Assembly (NCBI RefSeq): GCF_030704535.1
Contig: NC_081818.1
Location: 1,563,001 to 1,627,000, forward strand
Direction of reading: 5' to 3'
From: Vitis vinifera
Lineage: Eukaryota > Streptophyta > Magnoliopsida > Vitales > Vitaceae
Length of the DNA stretch: 64,000 nt
Part shown: positions 31,562-44,117 of the stretch, one piece after another
Numbering within the stretch: position 1 is the stretch's first letter
Layout: each line of letters begins with the position of its first letter
Translations under genes and position numbers: made by a program
The notes under the pieces: model-generated
Seen by the model: the letters and a program-made list of their open reading frames with translations, nothing else
Told to the model about the DNA's origin: nothing
Database searches by the model: none

Positions 31562-33833
31562 ACTTGCTTCTTCTTGTAAGTTGGATTTGGTATGTCATTT
31601 TTTCCTTACTTTGAAGTGTTTTTCACATAATATGGATGTCCCTGTATTTGGTTGTTTTTCAGAATCTTTCGTATATTGCCTTTCACTCCTTTTATACACA
31701 TTTGGGTGTTATTGCATGCACTTTGGATATATGATATTTTCTTTAATCCATAAGTAGATTTTGTTTCGGTTATAGATTGTCTTGTGTAGATTCAAATGAA
31801 AGGTAAAATTGTTGGGGCTAAGTTTATCTAGCCCATGAAAAGTTTCCTAAATTCATGTATTGAGCTATTTTTATTTAGGTATTCTCTTACCTCAAATGTA
31901 AATAACATTAGGGCTTTGGGATGTTGGTGAAAAATGGTTGAGAAAAAATGAAAGAAAATTAGGTTGTTTTCCAGATACTATTCTAAGGTTCAAGGGTGAA
32001 GATACAAGTCCTTTGATCAACCTTTTATGGAAGTTTCTATGATATGATTTCTCTTTCTATTCATTGTTTTTTGGGTGATGGATTCCCACATCCAATATTG
32101 ATATATGTTTCCATTAGTTTTTAAGGTGAAAAAACTAGTGAGGATTTATTTGTACCAATAATTTTATTGAAATGGAAGAAATTCTCTCTATGGTTTTTTA
32201 TCGTTTATTTATATTATTTTTTGTGTCATTTTGGTTGGATGTTATTATATTATTATTGTCCTTTCTCATTATGTTGTGATTATTACGGGAGATTATTATC
32301 ATTGTGGAGGAATTTTAACTTGTAAAGGTGAATAGTCTATAATTACATTTAACTTCCCAACATAAGTAAGTAGGATGATTAAAGCTATATTTGGTTCTCA
32401 CAAAACAATAAGGAAAAGAAAAAAAAAATAAAGAAAATGGTTTTCTCATATTTGGTTGTCTTATAAAAAATACAAAAGAAAAAAAAAATGGATATAATTA
32501 AAATTAGTTATAAACTTATAAATTTTAAATTATTTAATATTTATACCAAAGATTTAAAATAAGTTAAATGAATTTAAAGGAAGATATAAAAACAAATTAT
32601 TGACTTTAAATTAATCTATTTTTTATTCTCCTTACCTTTTTCTTTCTCTTCTATTTTCTCTCGTATTTTCCTGTAACCAAACATAGCCGGAGGATTTGGT
32701 TCGTGACCTGCCCTAACGGAGAACAACATACATTTCAGACCTGCACTACTCTTAACTCCGACAGACTTCAGTGGATGTAAGCATCAATTTTCAAATGTGA
32801 ATGAAGTAGCCTTTGTGTCAAATAAGAGATCGATCCCGGATCTTGGAGCCCTTACAATTGAAAGACCTTCAATTCTTTATGACATTCTTTCAGTATTCTT
32901 GAGCCTCCATGTTTGCACAGTTCTTTTCTTTTCTTTCTTCCATGAATGTTAAACATCTAGTCTTCGGAACTGTTTTCGGATATGAAATGCTTGTGTTGCC
33001 ATCCATCCTCCAACTCCTCTGAAATATTTTGGGATGACTTAGATTTCCAGTACATGGCATAGAGCACCATCTGAGCTGTTCCAAGAAGAAATCCAATCCC
33101 ATTTGGTACCTATGATTTAGAGTTAAACCATTAATATTATATGCCAAATACCTTATTTAAATCACAACATACATGCAATCTCAGCCTACACACAATTCAT
33201 TATATTAAGAGAAATAATACTTAGGAGAGGAGCCAAAGGCCCAATGCATCTTTAATTAAGCACTAAGCACCGCATTAATCGAACAAGTACTTTTAAAGAA
33301 TCCGAAAAATGGAAATCGGAGACTTCAGGATAAGGAAGATGCTAGCACATCATTTTTCTTTCCTAGCCTTCACCTAAAATTGAGGATAAATCAAAATTAA
33401 CCTTTGTACTCCTAAACGCTAGGCTGATAAATTTAATTTGGGACCCAAGCAAGAGCTTAGTACTTAGTTTAGTTCTAGCACATGGATAGTTGAATCCTAA
33501 GAGAATATTAAAAATTTGTCATTTTCATGACAATCAATATATGTAGATGAGAGCTTACTCCAAGGAAGAAGTCTTTCACAAGGATGGCATAGACGGTCCA
33601 AATCCCTCCATTTAAGAAAAAGAAAAACGATAGAAGGAAAGGCATGTACTCCACACTCTTTGTAGTCAACACCCTTTTCTGCACATTAACATGTTGATAC
33701 AATTAAACTTTGGTACATATATAAATCTACTGGTCAATAAGAGGAAAACGGCTCAACCCGAAAAGGGAACACTTCACTGTAATTAACAATTTTGCATCAA
33801 AATTAATCAACCTTGATGTAGACATTGTAGCAT
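31562..33833. repeat. 2.25-kb duplication, copy 2
   Basis: Partner of 28278-30527. It includes the last two exons of the intact SWEET gene D and its 3' flank. Confidence 0.85.
32384..32688. mobile_element. MITE-like fold-back element in duplication copy 2
   Basis: Twin of 29084-29381: gctatatttggttctcac at one end, gtaaccaaacatagc at the other. Confidence 0.6.
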
Positions 33834-34584
33834 TTTGAAGTAATTAAGGTTCTTACCACAACAACAAGAGGCGAACCGTACATGACTATACTTAGGCCTG
33901 CACACACAAACCCTAGCACATCGATGCGCAAGTCTCCATGCATTGTGAAAAGAGTAATGAGAATTACTATTGCTGGAACTGCTACATTCAAAATCCCAAG
34001 ATATATGGCAGTCTTGGCCTGAATAAATATCAAGATAAAAGACAATGATCATGCATTAATGAAAAATATATATATGATCATGATGTTACAACTAGTCTGC
34101 AACTTACCCTTACTCTTAGAGGTGCATAAATGATGAATAATGTAACATAAACAAGCTCGATGATGATACCCAGACCATTAGTAGTCGCTAGGATGAAGCC
34201 CCCTGGCTTTATGACTCCATAGTAACACCACAAGGATGTGCCCAATAATGCAATTACATAAGGAAAGCTCTCAAAATCCTCGGTTGATCTATGCTTTACT
34301 ATTCGCAAGAACGTTTTTCTGCAAATCGCATTTCAAATTTATAGTAAGTTGTATTGATCATAAATTAAGATTCTAGGTTCTTGAAAGATATATGCTACTT
34401 ACATGGGAGAGAGAACCACAGTCACTGAAATGATGTTCCCTGAAAAACAAAGTGAAAAACATTATATACGGCTCTCTTAAGCATGGTCCAAAACCCTAAA
34501 AAAGAAACAAGAATAAAGCATTGTATAGAGAGAATCAAACTGGGTTTTACCTATCACTCCAACAAAGAAGCTCAGGCCCTCCAT
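32957..34584 (-). CDS. SWEET17-like: SWEET sugar transporter, clade IV, gene D
   Basis: Complete six-exon model: exon 1 34551-34584, exon 2 34403-34439, exon 3 34108-34318, exon 4 33857-34018, exon 5 33559-33678, exon 6 32957-33109. Lengths 34/37/211/162/120/153 give 238 residues; all introns are GT-AG. N-terminus MEGLSFFVGVIG; then [55 protein letters not shown] and VPNGIGFLLGTAQ. Two MtN3 repeats and seven predicted helices, the expected size for the family. The short hydrophilic tail ends ISENSSED. Predicted tonoplast hexose uniporter by clade. Its 3' third is duplicated at 29654-30372 and a 5' fragment of a close copy lies at 36541-36692. Confidence 0.93.
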
Positions 34585-35829
34585 GTTGAGGAAGAAAAAG
34601 GGCTGCAGCTAGCTAGTCCTTTTGTTGTTTTGGAAGTATAGCATTATGGACTTTAGGGCTTTATATTGAAGTGCTTTCCCATGTCTGCACTAAAAGCGCT
34701 CACATCTTAACAGGGTCAATTTTACGGGACTCCATGTACCTAATCCTTGGTGTTATCTTACTGAGATCAACTCTCTTGTCCTAACCCTAAGACCAGCACC
34801 CATGAAATTGTAGTCATCCTATGTGCTGAATTTATTAATGGTTCATGGAAAATGGTAAATAAATTGCTTGAAATGCGTGCTTTATATATTAAGTGCTCAG
34901 ATCATACAATAACATATATAAGCTCTTATGGAAGCACGTTGGTGTATTGTGTTTATCTGCAAAAGTAGGTTAGCCATATTTTATCTCATTAATATATACC
35001 AATTTTTATCTCACGAGAATTATTTTTAGTAACAAAAGAATGAATTAAGACATTATTTAATCCCATGATTTAATTTTCTTTGCAAATTATTTTTAGTGCA
35101 TAATCCTTAAGAAGAGTTGGGACAACTCAAATCACCAGGATCTTTGATGGAAAATCTAGCTGCCAAATTGTTCAAGAAGAGTTGGATTACCTTCAATTCC
35201 TATAATGTCATTGACATAATGCAACCACATACAAAATAATTTGAAGAGAAAATAATTTTGTCTGAACTGAAGGAGAAAGTGCCTTAATTAGCTCTTGGTA
35301 CCATGCTCATGGTGCTTGTCTTAGGCCGGAGATGGCTTTTTTTAATTTGTACACATCAAAAGTTGGGTCATATATACATCATCGGACAAAGTAATGTGTA
35401 AGAAAGTATTATTTAATTTTAGTATTGTGTAAGAAAGCATTATTTACTTTTAGTTAACCTAAACACCTTTTATATTTTCTTTTGGTTGGCTTAAACACTT
35501 GTGAGAGGGGGATTCGAAATCCCACTCAAATGGACCTAGCTAAACCCGAAATCCTAAACAAATGAGCTTAGCCCCCTATGCGTGTAAATCTCTCACTTTG
35601 TTGATCATAAGCCCATGAGACTAAGGAAATAGGAGACAATGTAAGCCCAAAAAAGGTTCCAACCCCTTAGCTTTTTCACTCAAAAACACATACACACTAT
35701 TCTAAATTTCTAACATATATGCTATTGGTAGATGGGCCAGGCACAAGTATGGACTTTCCTTTTGTGAATAGCTTTAGAAAGGCACAAGGTTTGGATTAAT
35801 TTGGACCAAGCTTGTGGTGGAATAATTTT
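34585..35829. other. Upstream flank of SWEET gene D
   Basis: Bases 34640-34800 match 36770-36960 and 37600-37740 (taatccttggtgttatctta; gatcaactctcttgtcc). The remainder is AT-rich and unassigned. No gene. Confidence 0.5.
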
Positions 35830-36480
35830 ACTCGTAGTTGGGAAGAATGGAGAATCACTTCTTAGAGAGGAATTGAAGATTCTTCATAGGTATAGGCAAA
35901 TGGTTTATAAGGTAGATAGATTGTAATGTGAGGAAGACGTAGGACCAATAGCAAGAAGAAGTGGAGGCATCTTGATGTAACAATGCGAGACCGGTTTCTA
36001 CCATGTGAGAGTGACAACGCTCAACAATAGCATTATGTTGATAAGTATCGGGCGAGGACTTTCGGTGTTGGATGTGAAGGGATGAAAGAAATTATTGAAG
36101 GGGGTTGTACTCATTAAAGCACAATCAAAGTAGACACCATCAATAATTCGAGTGTTACAGAATTAATTTTCAACAAAATTAACTTTAGATTTGACAAATG
36201 CGATAGATATATCATATTTATGACAAATTAGATATAGGAATTTACTTCATGAAGTGGTCCATAAAGAACGCATGTATGATATCAAAATCCAACCATTGAA
36301 GTAATTGGAACAGGACCCTAATATCGGCTTGTATTAATTCCAAAGAGGAGAAAAAGATGATGGCATAATTAAGGAGATTGTAGGAGAAAATTAGACGGTG
36401 TAAAATCTTGCAAAGAAGGATGGCCTAGTTGTCAATGCCAGTTTCCAAAATGGGATTTGACACCAACCCATGCTTGAGTT
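35830..36480 (-). mobile_element. Copia integrase-region fragment, fossil
   Basis: Minus-strand translation shows a gag-pre-integrase-like LGHPS word and an integrase-core end (AIVERCHSHMVETGLALLHQ) similar to the corresponding part of the element at 4041-9260. Only this part of the element is recognisable, no LTRs were found, and it is broken. It sits between SWEET gene D and the next SWEET fragment. Confidence 0.7.
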
Positions 36481-36540
36481 GATTGAGAGGGCCACCCTAC
36501 TCCACCCCTTGACTAGAGAGATATATGCTACTTGATATAT

Positions 36541-36692
36541 GATGTTACCTGAAATGATGTTCCCTGAAAAGCAAAGTGAAAAACATGATATATGGCTCTC
36601 TTAAGAATGCTCCAAAACCCTAAAAAAGAATAAGGCATGGTATAGAGAGAATCCAATTGGCTTTTTACCCATCACTCCAACAAGCCTACCAT
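36541..36692 (-). pseudogene. SWEET 5' fragment (exon 1 and part of exon 2)
   Basis: Matches the start of gene D: gaaatgatgttccctgaaaa is the 5' part of exon 2 with its acceptor, and 36665-36692 corresponds to exon 1 with an internal deletion (ATGGTAGGC followed by TTGTTGGAGTGA in place of the MEGLSFFVGVIG coding bases). The flank ggctgcagctagctag is also shared. Exons 3-6 are absent. Dead copy. Confidence 0.8.
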
Positions 36693-36809
36693 GTTGAGGT
36701 AGAAAAAGGGCTGCAGCTAGCTAGCCCTTTTGTTGGTTTGAAAGTATAGCCTTATGGAATTCAGCTTTGAAACCATGCACTTGATTAGCAGCGTGATTTA
36801 GGGCTTTAT

Positions 36810-38200
36810 AGTAAAGTGGCGTTATATTAAAGTTCTTTCTTTTGGCTTGTTCCACCTTGTCTGTACTAAGAGCACTCACATGGTCAATTTGTGGGGCTCC
36901 ACCTAATCCTTGGTGTTATCTTATTGTGATCAACTCTCTTGTCCCCAACCCTAGATCCAATTACAACTTGAAATATGGAATTTGAAGACAAAAACCATGA
37001 CTCTAATAGTCTAATTCAATCATTTTCTCAAGTTATTTGAGTAAATATAATTGTAAGTCACTCTTATCAATCATTATTCCATACAATAAATCTAGTCACA
37101 TTCCTTAACTTCGATGCAACATCAATCTTGTTTGGTATTAGAGTGATCAGGATAATTATGACATATGTCTTTAGAAATTCTAAATAAATAAAAATTTGTC
37201 TTTTTAAGGAAAAATATGGATCTAAGATCTATCAGATTGGAAAGTATGAAGGCCATGGTTGAAAATTATAGAAAATTATATCCAAATATTCTTTAAAAAA
37301 ATATTGTATTTTTGACCTTTTAACGCCATTTTTAGAATTTGTGGGCTACTATTAAATTGTGGATTCCAAATATTAATTAATAATTCAGTCATACTTACAG
37401 ACAAAAATTAAACAAACTAATGAAGATAGAAACCTCCATTAGCATTAAACATCTTGATTGTATATATATATTCCACTTAATCCTTATTTCATGGCCAACA
37501 TACCGGCTAAGGAATGGGAAATATTTCTCTTATTATATATATGAATTCAATTTTCATTTCATCATGGAAAAAACCATCTTAAATAGTAAAGTGGCTTTAT
37601 ATTAAAGTGCCTTCTTTTGGCTTGTTCCACCATGTCTGTACTAAGAGCACTCACATGGTCAATTTGTGGGTCTCCACCTAATCCTTGGTGTTATCTTATT
37701 GTGATCAGCTCTCTTTTCCCCAACCCTAGATCCAATTACAACTTGAAATATAGAATTTGAAGACAAAAACCATGACTCTAATAGTCTAATTCAATCATTT
37801 TCTCAAGTTATTTGAGTAAATGCAATTGTAAGTCACTCTTATCAATCATCATTCCATACAATAAATCTAGTCACATTCCTTAACTTCGATGCAACATCAA
37901 TCTTGTTTGGTATTAGAGTGATCAGGATAATTATGACATAGGTCTTTAAAAATTCTAAACAAATAAAATTTTGTCTTTTAAGGAAAAAGATGGATCTAAG
38001 ATCTATCAAATTAGAAAGTATGAAGGCCATGGTTGAAAATTATATGCAAATATTCTTTTTAAAAAATTGTATTTTTGACGTTCTAAAGCTATTTTTAGAA
38101 TTTGTGGGGATTCCAAATATTAATTAATAATTCAGCCATACTTACAAAAAAATTAAACAAACTAATGAAGATAGAGACCTCCATTAGCATTAAGCATCTT
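36810..38200. repeat. Direct duplication of about 0.62-0.65 kb
   Basis: 36810-37465 is repeated at 37585-38200 (starts aaagtggcgttatattaaag and aaagtggctttatattaaag; both run through taattcaatcattttctcaa and cctccattagcattaa). The shared material is SWEET upstream flank (compare 34640-34800), so it probably arose with the cluster. About 120 bp of unique DNA separates the copies. No gene. Confidence 0.85.
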
Positions 38201-38679
38201 GATTGTGTTGTGTTGCAGATGTAGGAAGGTTCTAGGGTGTAAATTTCAAAGAGCAACAACTATCAGGTAAATCCGTGTACCTCTTCTTAATATTTAGTGG
38301 ATTATAACTTTACCGTCTTTGAACCCATGCTTTTTATATCCATAAAGCCTTTGAAAGATCATGTGGGTGATTTTCCAAGTAAATCGATGTCAACTCATTG
38401 TGCAATTAAATTTCTCTACTTCATCTCTAATGCTTAAAGACAAAATTTAAAAATAAAAAAATCGGGTTAAAAAAAATAAGAATTGCCTATTCACCCTTCT
38501 AGATATTCCATAAGCAAGATCTACAAACATTCGGTATTCAATAGATCAACCAAAGAAATCAATTGGAGACTGAGCAAGATGGTAGAGTCTGCGTAGTAAT
38601 TTTAGCTAGGAATTGATGTTTGTTGAATCCTTGAGAAATCCTTGAAAATATGTCACCCCCGTTAACTATGAGAACTTAT

Positions 38680-39606
38680 TGCAATGGAGTAGTCTTTCAC
38701 AAGGATGGCATAGCAAGTCCAAATTAGAACACTCGAGGAAAGGGAAAATGATAGAAGAAAAGGCATGTACTCTACACTCTTTGTCATCACCACCCTTTTC
38801 TGCATATTGACATATCGATACCTTAAGCTTTGGTATGAATACACCCCATAATCACAACTAAGAAGAATAGGGTTAGAACCCTCGTGTATATTTAAGCTAG
38901 GCATGCATGAAGAAAGAATTTAGGCCTTTAAGATAGGAACACAAGCCAATACCCTCTATTTCATATGAACTGGCCTTTTCACTATCAAAGGTGCCATTAT
39001 GTGTGCGTGTGAAATTTGATAAAAGAGAGTTTCTTAACATAGCCACAAAAGGTGAAGCATACATGGCTATAGTTATGCCTGCACGAATAAACCCTACTAC
39101 ACCGATCCGTAAATCTCCATGCATTGTGTATTGAGTGACGAGAAATACTGCTGCTAGAAACCCCACATCCAAAACCCCAACAAGTATAGCGGTCTTGGCC
39201 TGTAATTATTACATATCATGAATGATAATGTCATATGAATTGATGAATATATATAGTTATAATTTGCAGCTTACCCTTATTTTTGGAGGTGCATATATGA
39301 GGAACAAGACAACATAAACAAGCTGGATGAGTGCCCCAAGGCCATTGATAGTGGCTAGCAGGTACATTCCGGGCTTTGTGACTCCATAGTAGATCCCCAC
39401 GGACGAAGACAATAATGTGCTAACATAAGGAAGGCTCTCAAACTCCTCAGTTGATCTATGTTTCACTATATGTGAAAATGTCTTTCTGCAAATTGTATTT
39501 CAAATTTTCTGTTAAATTAATGTTTCCAAAAAGGTTCTAGATTTAGAAGATATTTATAGTACTACTCACATGGGAGAAAGATAGAGGAAGATTGTAAAGA
39601 TGCTCG
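38680..39606 (-). pseudogene. SWEET pseudogene E (exons 2-5)
   Basis: Exon 2 39570-39606, exon 3 39275-39485, exon 4 39038-39199 and exon 5 38680-38799 keep the family lengths 37/211/162/120 and an open frame ([43 protein letters not shown]). The donor after exon 4 reads TTAAG instead of GTAAG, and that after exon 5 ATAAG instead of GTAAG. Exon 5 is altered at its end (DYSIA for DFFVG). No exon 1 was found in the next 1 kb and no exon 6 below 38680. Selection on the frame may have lasted until recently; function as a transporter is unlikely. Confidence 0.85.
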
Positions 39607-40704
39607 CTGAAAAGACCAGAAAAACAAAAAATAAAAAACAAGGTGAAGATTCTTTAATGTGATAGTTGTTGGATGGGGAAAAAAATTAATTTTTCTTACA
39701 TAAGTGTGTGCGTGTGTGTTTGGATATCCCTTAAGCATGTAGACATAGTCATGTTTTAAAATCGCGAGTGTCCTTTGAGTTTAAAGTAGACAATATATAT
39801 ACAATTAAAAGTGAGTCGTCACAACTAATATCAGAATTGATCTCCAACCCTGATGTAAGAGTTTGTTTAACCCCAAAACAAATATTTATCTATTTGAACT
39901 CGTAATCTCGTGGGATATATACACCGAGGCTATGTGTTTTCATGAAAGGTGATTGGGATATCCTACTTCGGATGGAGAAAAAAGTTTTTAATACTATATA
40001 CATATAAATTCATCTTAATCATGTAAACGTGTTTTAAAGTTGTAAGGACTCTTTCGATTTAGAATAGACAATATATCTACACAATTGAAAATGAACGGTT
40101 ACATTTAGTTCATATATTTTTGTGGTCTATAATCCCAAATATATACACATATGTCAAAGAATTAGGATTTAGATTAATGGCCCATTTGATTTTATTCGCA
40201 TAACTAATCAAAGTGGTCAATGTATCATTATATATTTATATATATATCAAATGAGGACCAAGTATCTTGATATGCAATGAGGACCAAGTATTTTGATCAG
40301 GAATTTATTTGTCATATTGTTTGAGATTTAGTTTGACATATATTGTTTAACAACTGATTTCATGTCAAGTGGATTGCACCAAAACAAGACTATGATTTTG
40401 CATTATATATATGGATTCACATGTGATATGCATGGACAATGAAGCTTTTATTTGTATTATGATAAACCCTTGATCTTATGAAAGCCGATGGAAGCTTAAT
40501 TTAAATTGAAGATCAGACAATCACAACTCATCTTTCTATGTTAGTTAACATGTTTATGTGCTTATGTATCGTATGATATTAAATAAAACTCATCAAATGA
40601 CAAACCTTAGCCAATGAAAAACATGGTAAAATTTATATCTTCAAATTAATATAGCAGCATTGACACCATACATTAGAGTGAATTTTGGCAGCACTTCCTA
40701 TGTT
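39607..40704. other. Spacer between SWEET copies E and F
   Basis: AT-rich, no gene. 39735-39835 and 40010-40105 are diverged copies of each other (gtgttttaaag..., agacaatatatctac). 40365-40450 matches 26890-26970. Confidence 0.45.
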
Positions 40705-41408
40705 CTAGTGAAGGGTTATGTGTTCATAGTCTTCATTCTCAGCATCCTTCTCTTGTTGCCAACTTGACTGGAGTTCATATGAGCCCAAAGATAGTGTTTT
40801 CATGATCTTCTATAAGCTGTATTGTCTAGCTATGGAGGGATTGGGGAGGCTTCTTCCCTTGATGAATCTGTGATTCTTCACTCTTGCCTTGCCACCATCA
40901 TCATAGACTCCCATCTCAACCTCCCTTTTCACCAGTTGGGCTGAGTAATCTTCATTCTTTTTTTCTCTCTTCTGATTTTGCTGGCACTGACTTTTTTCTG
41001 TAGATCGTGTTAAGGATCAGCTGGGCTGACCCCAGTATGAATCCTATAGCATTTGGCACCTGAAATAGTACTCAACAATATTCCCAAAAGAAATCAGAAT
41101 TGTCAATAATTCAAATCAATATGCCCAGAACAATTTTTAACATTTCAGATCAGTGATATATAATTTTAGTATGAAACACAAACAGCTTATATAATTCTAG
41201 GCAAGAGGTACAGCTATAGCATAGTTTATCTTACATGGGAGCAAGATAAACTAGTAGAGAGGCCATATTTCCTGCAAAGCAAACAGGGAAAAAGAAAATC
41301 AGCATAAAAACAAAACCCCAAGAAGCATATATCGAGAAAAGGGAGAAAAAAAAATATTCAAGAAAGAAGCAAACCTATAATACCAACAATGAAGCTTGGA
41401 TTAGCCAT
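40705..41408 (-). pseudogene. SWEET pseudogene F (exons 1, 2 and 6 only)
   Basis: Exon 1 41375-41408 (MANPSFIVGIIG), exon 2 41235-41271 and exon 6 about 40705-41059 are clear relatives of gene G, including its long tail (GRSLPNPSIARQYSLQKIMK). Exons 3-5 are missing: only about 175 bp lies between exons 6 and 2, an internal deletion from intron 2 to intron 5. In exon 6 a seven-A run (AGAGAAAAAAAGAATGA) puts the frame out and yields an early stop before the tail. Dead copy. Confidence 0.87.
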
Positions 41409-41983
41409 GGAAGCAGCTGAGATTGAATTGCAGTTGAAATGGTATAAGAAGAAGAGGTGTGTGCTGATGCATGTGAAGAAGGAAAAACAGAATGATACGT
41501 GTACCGTCTCTTTTTCTAACACGATGATCTGCCTTTCCCTGCATTTATCATTTCCAGACTGTCTTTTGTCCTTGGCTAGGCTAAATTAATTTCAAATCTT
41601 CATACCTCTTTCCAATGAAGTTTGGGAAGTCTTTTTCTTCATAAAAAATGATCAAATTTTCAGACTCTTCTCCAACAAATGATGAGTTATATAACACTCT
41701 GTATGTCTCAATGATCAAATTTGAGTTTGAAGAAGAATCTTAGAGAGAGTTTTCAATCTATTAATCTCACTTAAGAGGAAGTGGCTATGAACTGCAAATG
41801 AGTACTGCCAACTTCTAAGTATACAACTCACATGCCCTTCTTTACAAAAGGGTACTGTTATGTTTTATGCTGTCATTTTAAAGGATTCGATTTTCCCGGT
41901 AACTATAGCTTCATATTACAAGAACTGCACAGGAGAGTGATTCTGTGCTGCATTAATTCTTGATGTTCTAATGAAGGTTGTGA

Positions 41984-44117
41984 TCATATGTCACCCTTCT
42001 CAATGTCCTTATCTTGCTGCCGATCCTGCAGCTCACATGGACTCCAGGAAAGAGTTCTCATGATCTTCTGTAAGCTGTATTGTCGAGATATGAAGGGCAT
42101 GGGGAGGCTTCTTCCCTTGCTGAGGCTATGATTTTTTGGACTGGCCTTGCCATCATCCTTAGAGACTTGCATCTCAACCGCTCTTTTCACCGTGTGGGCC
42201 GAGCCTTCCTCCTCCACTCTCTCCTCTGATGTTGCTGAAGGCCTTGACTTGTTTCTGTAGACTGCGTAGAGGATCAGCTGGGCTGACCCCAACACAAATC
42301 CTACGGCATTTGGAACCTGAAATCATACCAGGCCATCACTCTTAACCATATGCCAAAAAAACCAGCATGATCATATGAAGTATTCATAGAGGAGAATGGT
42401 GTGTGATGGTTGCAGTACTCTTTCTCAGGTTGTGAATCATTCAAATGAGTCGGAAAATTGGAACCCTTTTGCAGAACTCATTGCAGAAATATCAGCAAAG
42501 AGCTTCACAAATCACCAATGGAAAGTCTTCATAATATGGGAAAAGGGTGGAAAGAATTGAGAGAACTCACTCCAATAAAGAAATCCGTGACAAGCACTGC
42601 ATAAACAGACCAAACACCTCCATTGAGGAATAGGAAAAATGAGAGAAAAAACGGCATGAACTCCACAGACTTCGTCTTTATCACCATCCTCTGTCGCGCA
42701 CAAAATTGAAACAGAATTATATTAGTACTCACCACTGCCATTGCAGATCTCATGTTTCCGGGTTCTTGCTATAGCAATTGGCATCAAACACCTTATAATC
42801 AGCATTAAAACCACCCCTTTTCTCGCCTAATGTGGATAGCCATCATTCAAAAGGTTACCAAGCAAAGTAAGAAGCCTTACCATGGCTGAAAGAGGAGATG
42901 CATACATGACTATAGTCAATCCTGCACAAAAAATTCCCACACAGATAAGCCGAGAACTTCCATGGAAGGCTAGGAGAGTTAGTGCAATCACTGCTCCAAG
43001 AAAGCCAACATCCAATACGGCTGCCACTTTCATGGACTTGATCTGAAAAAATCAGAGGAGAAACACAAAGGGTCATTGATACAATATACTAATTTCACTC
43101 CATGCATGACAAATATGCAATTCCATGACTTAGATATCAAAAAATCTATTAATATCTCACCTTTACATCCCTGGGAGCATAGATCAGAAACAGAGTGACA
43201 TAGATGAACTGCATAATGGCACCAGCACCATTCACAGTAAGGACAAGTAAGCCGCCAGGCTTGAGAATTCCATAGAAAGACCACAAACTTGTGCTTAACA
43301 GAGTAGTTATGTATGGAATTCCTTTGTAATTCTCTGTTGATTTCTTCTTCACTACTCTACGAAAAGTCCCTCTGAAAACCCCAATTTCAATAACAAATTA
43401 TTGGTTTTTATTTCCAAATTGGGTATTCTTAGAATTACATATCTTGATCTGACCATAAAAGTACTGTACTAAAAATTGACACCAGAAGAAAAGTTCTAAG
43501 TAAAATGAAAAAGAATTCACCAGCTCACACACATGCCTCTGAAAATTATTGGTTTTTATTTCCAAATTGGGTATTTTTAGAGCTACATATCTTGATCTGA
43601 TCATAAAAGTTCTGTACTAAAAACTGACAGTAAGAATTGATCAGCTTTCATACATATCATACAATATGAAACTGATGAATTTACGGTGTAGTGGTACATG
43701 TAGAGCATCAAATTCATCATATTCTGCAATTATCAGAAAAACCCAAAAAAAAAATAAAAGTAAAAAATTGAACTGGGCCAAAACCCCCTGGACCCTAGCT
43801 TGAAAAGGTATCATTGAATTGGATCTAGTTGGAAAATATAAGCCTACAAGAGACTTAACAAATACACCAGTTGCCATGCAAAAACATGGAAGTGCTTATA
43901 GCTCTAGCAACTTCATATTTTTAACAAACGGTTAAGTGCTTACATGGGGGAGGCAAAAACCAGTATAGAGATCACATTTCCTGCAAACCAAACAGCAGAA
44001 GGAAAACATCACCATACACAACAAAGAAAACCCACCAAGGAAAAAACTCAGAAAATTTAAGTTCAACAAACAATCAACTAAACCTATGATGCCAATGATG
44101 AAGCTCAAGCTAGCCAT
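41984..44117 (-). CDS. SWEET17-like: SWEET sugar transporter, clade IV with long tail, gene G
   Basis: Complete six-exon model: exon 1 44084-44117, exon 2 43944-43980, exon 3 43161-43371, exon 4 42881-43042, exon 5 42571-42690, exon 6 41984-42316. Lengths 34/37/211/162/120/333 give 298 residues; introns GT-AG. N-terminus MASLSFIIGIIG, then VVKKKSTENYKGIPYI, KPGGLLVLTVNGAG, YAPRDVK, RMVIKTKSVEFMPF, VPNAVGFVLGSAQLIL. Seven helices in two MtN3 repeats. The cytosolic tail after helix 7 is about 85 residues, twice that of genes B and D, with Ser- and charge-rich stretches and the block SRQYSLQKIMRTLSWSP that copy F also keeps. Probably a vacuolar hexose carrier; the tail may carry phosphorylation or sorting signals (inference). 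Confidence 0.93.
43404..43630. repeat. 80-bp direct repeat in intron 2 of SWEET gene G
   Basis: ggtttttatttccaaattgg with its continuation at 43404-43485 recurs at 43551-43630, offset about 147 bp, with few differences. Confidence 0.8.

Noticed and set aside
35500-35600. ggattcgaaatccc resembling a tRNA B box, possible SINE
   Set aside because: No matching A box at the right distance, no cloverleaf and no 3' A-tail or target duplication.
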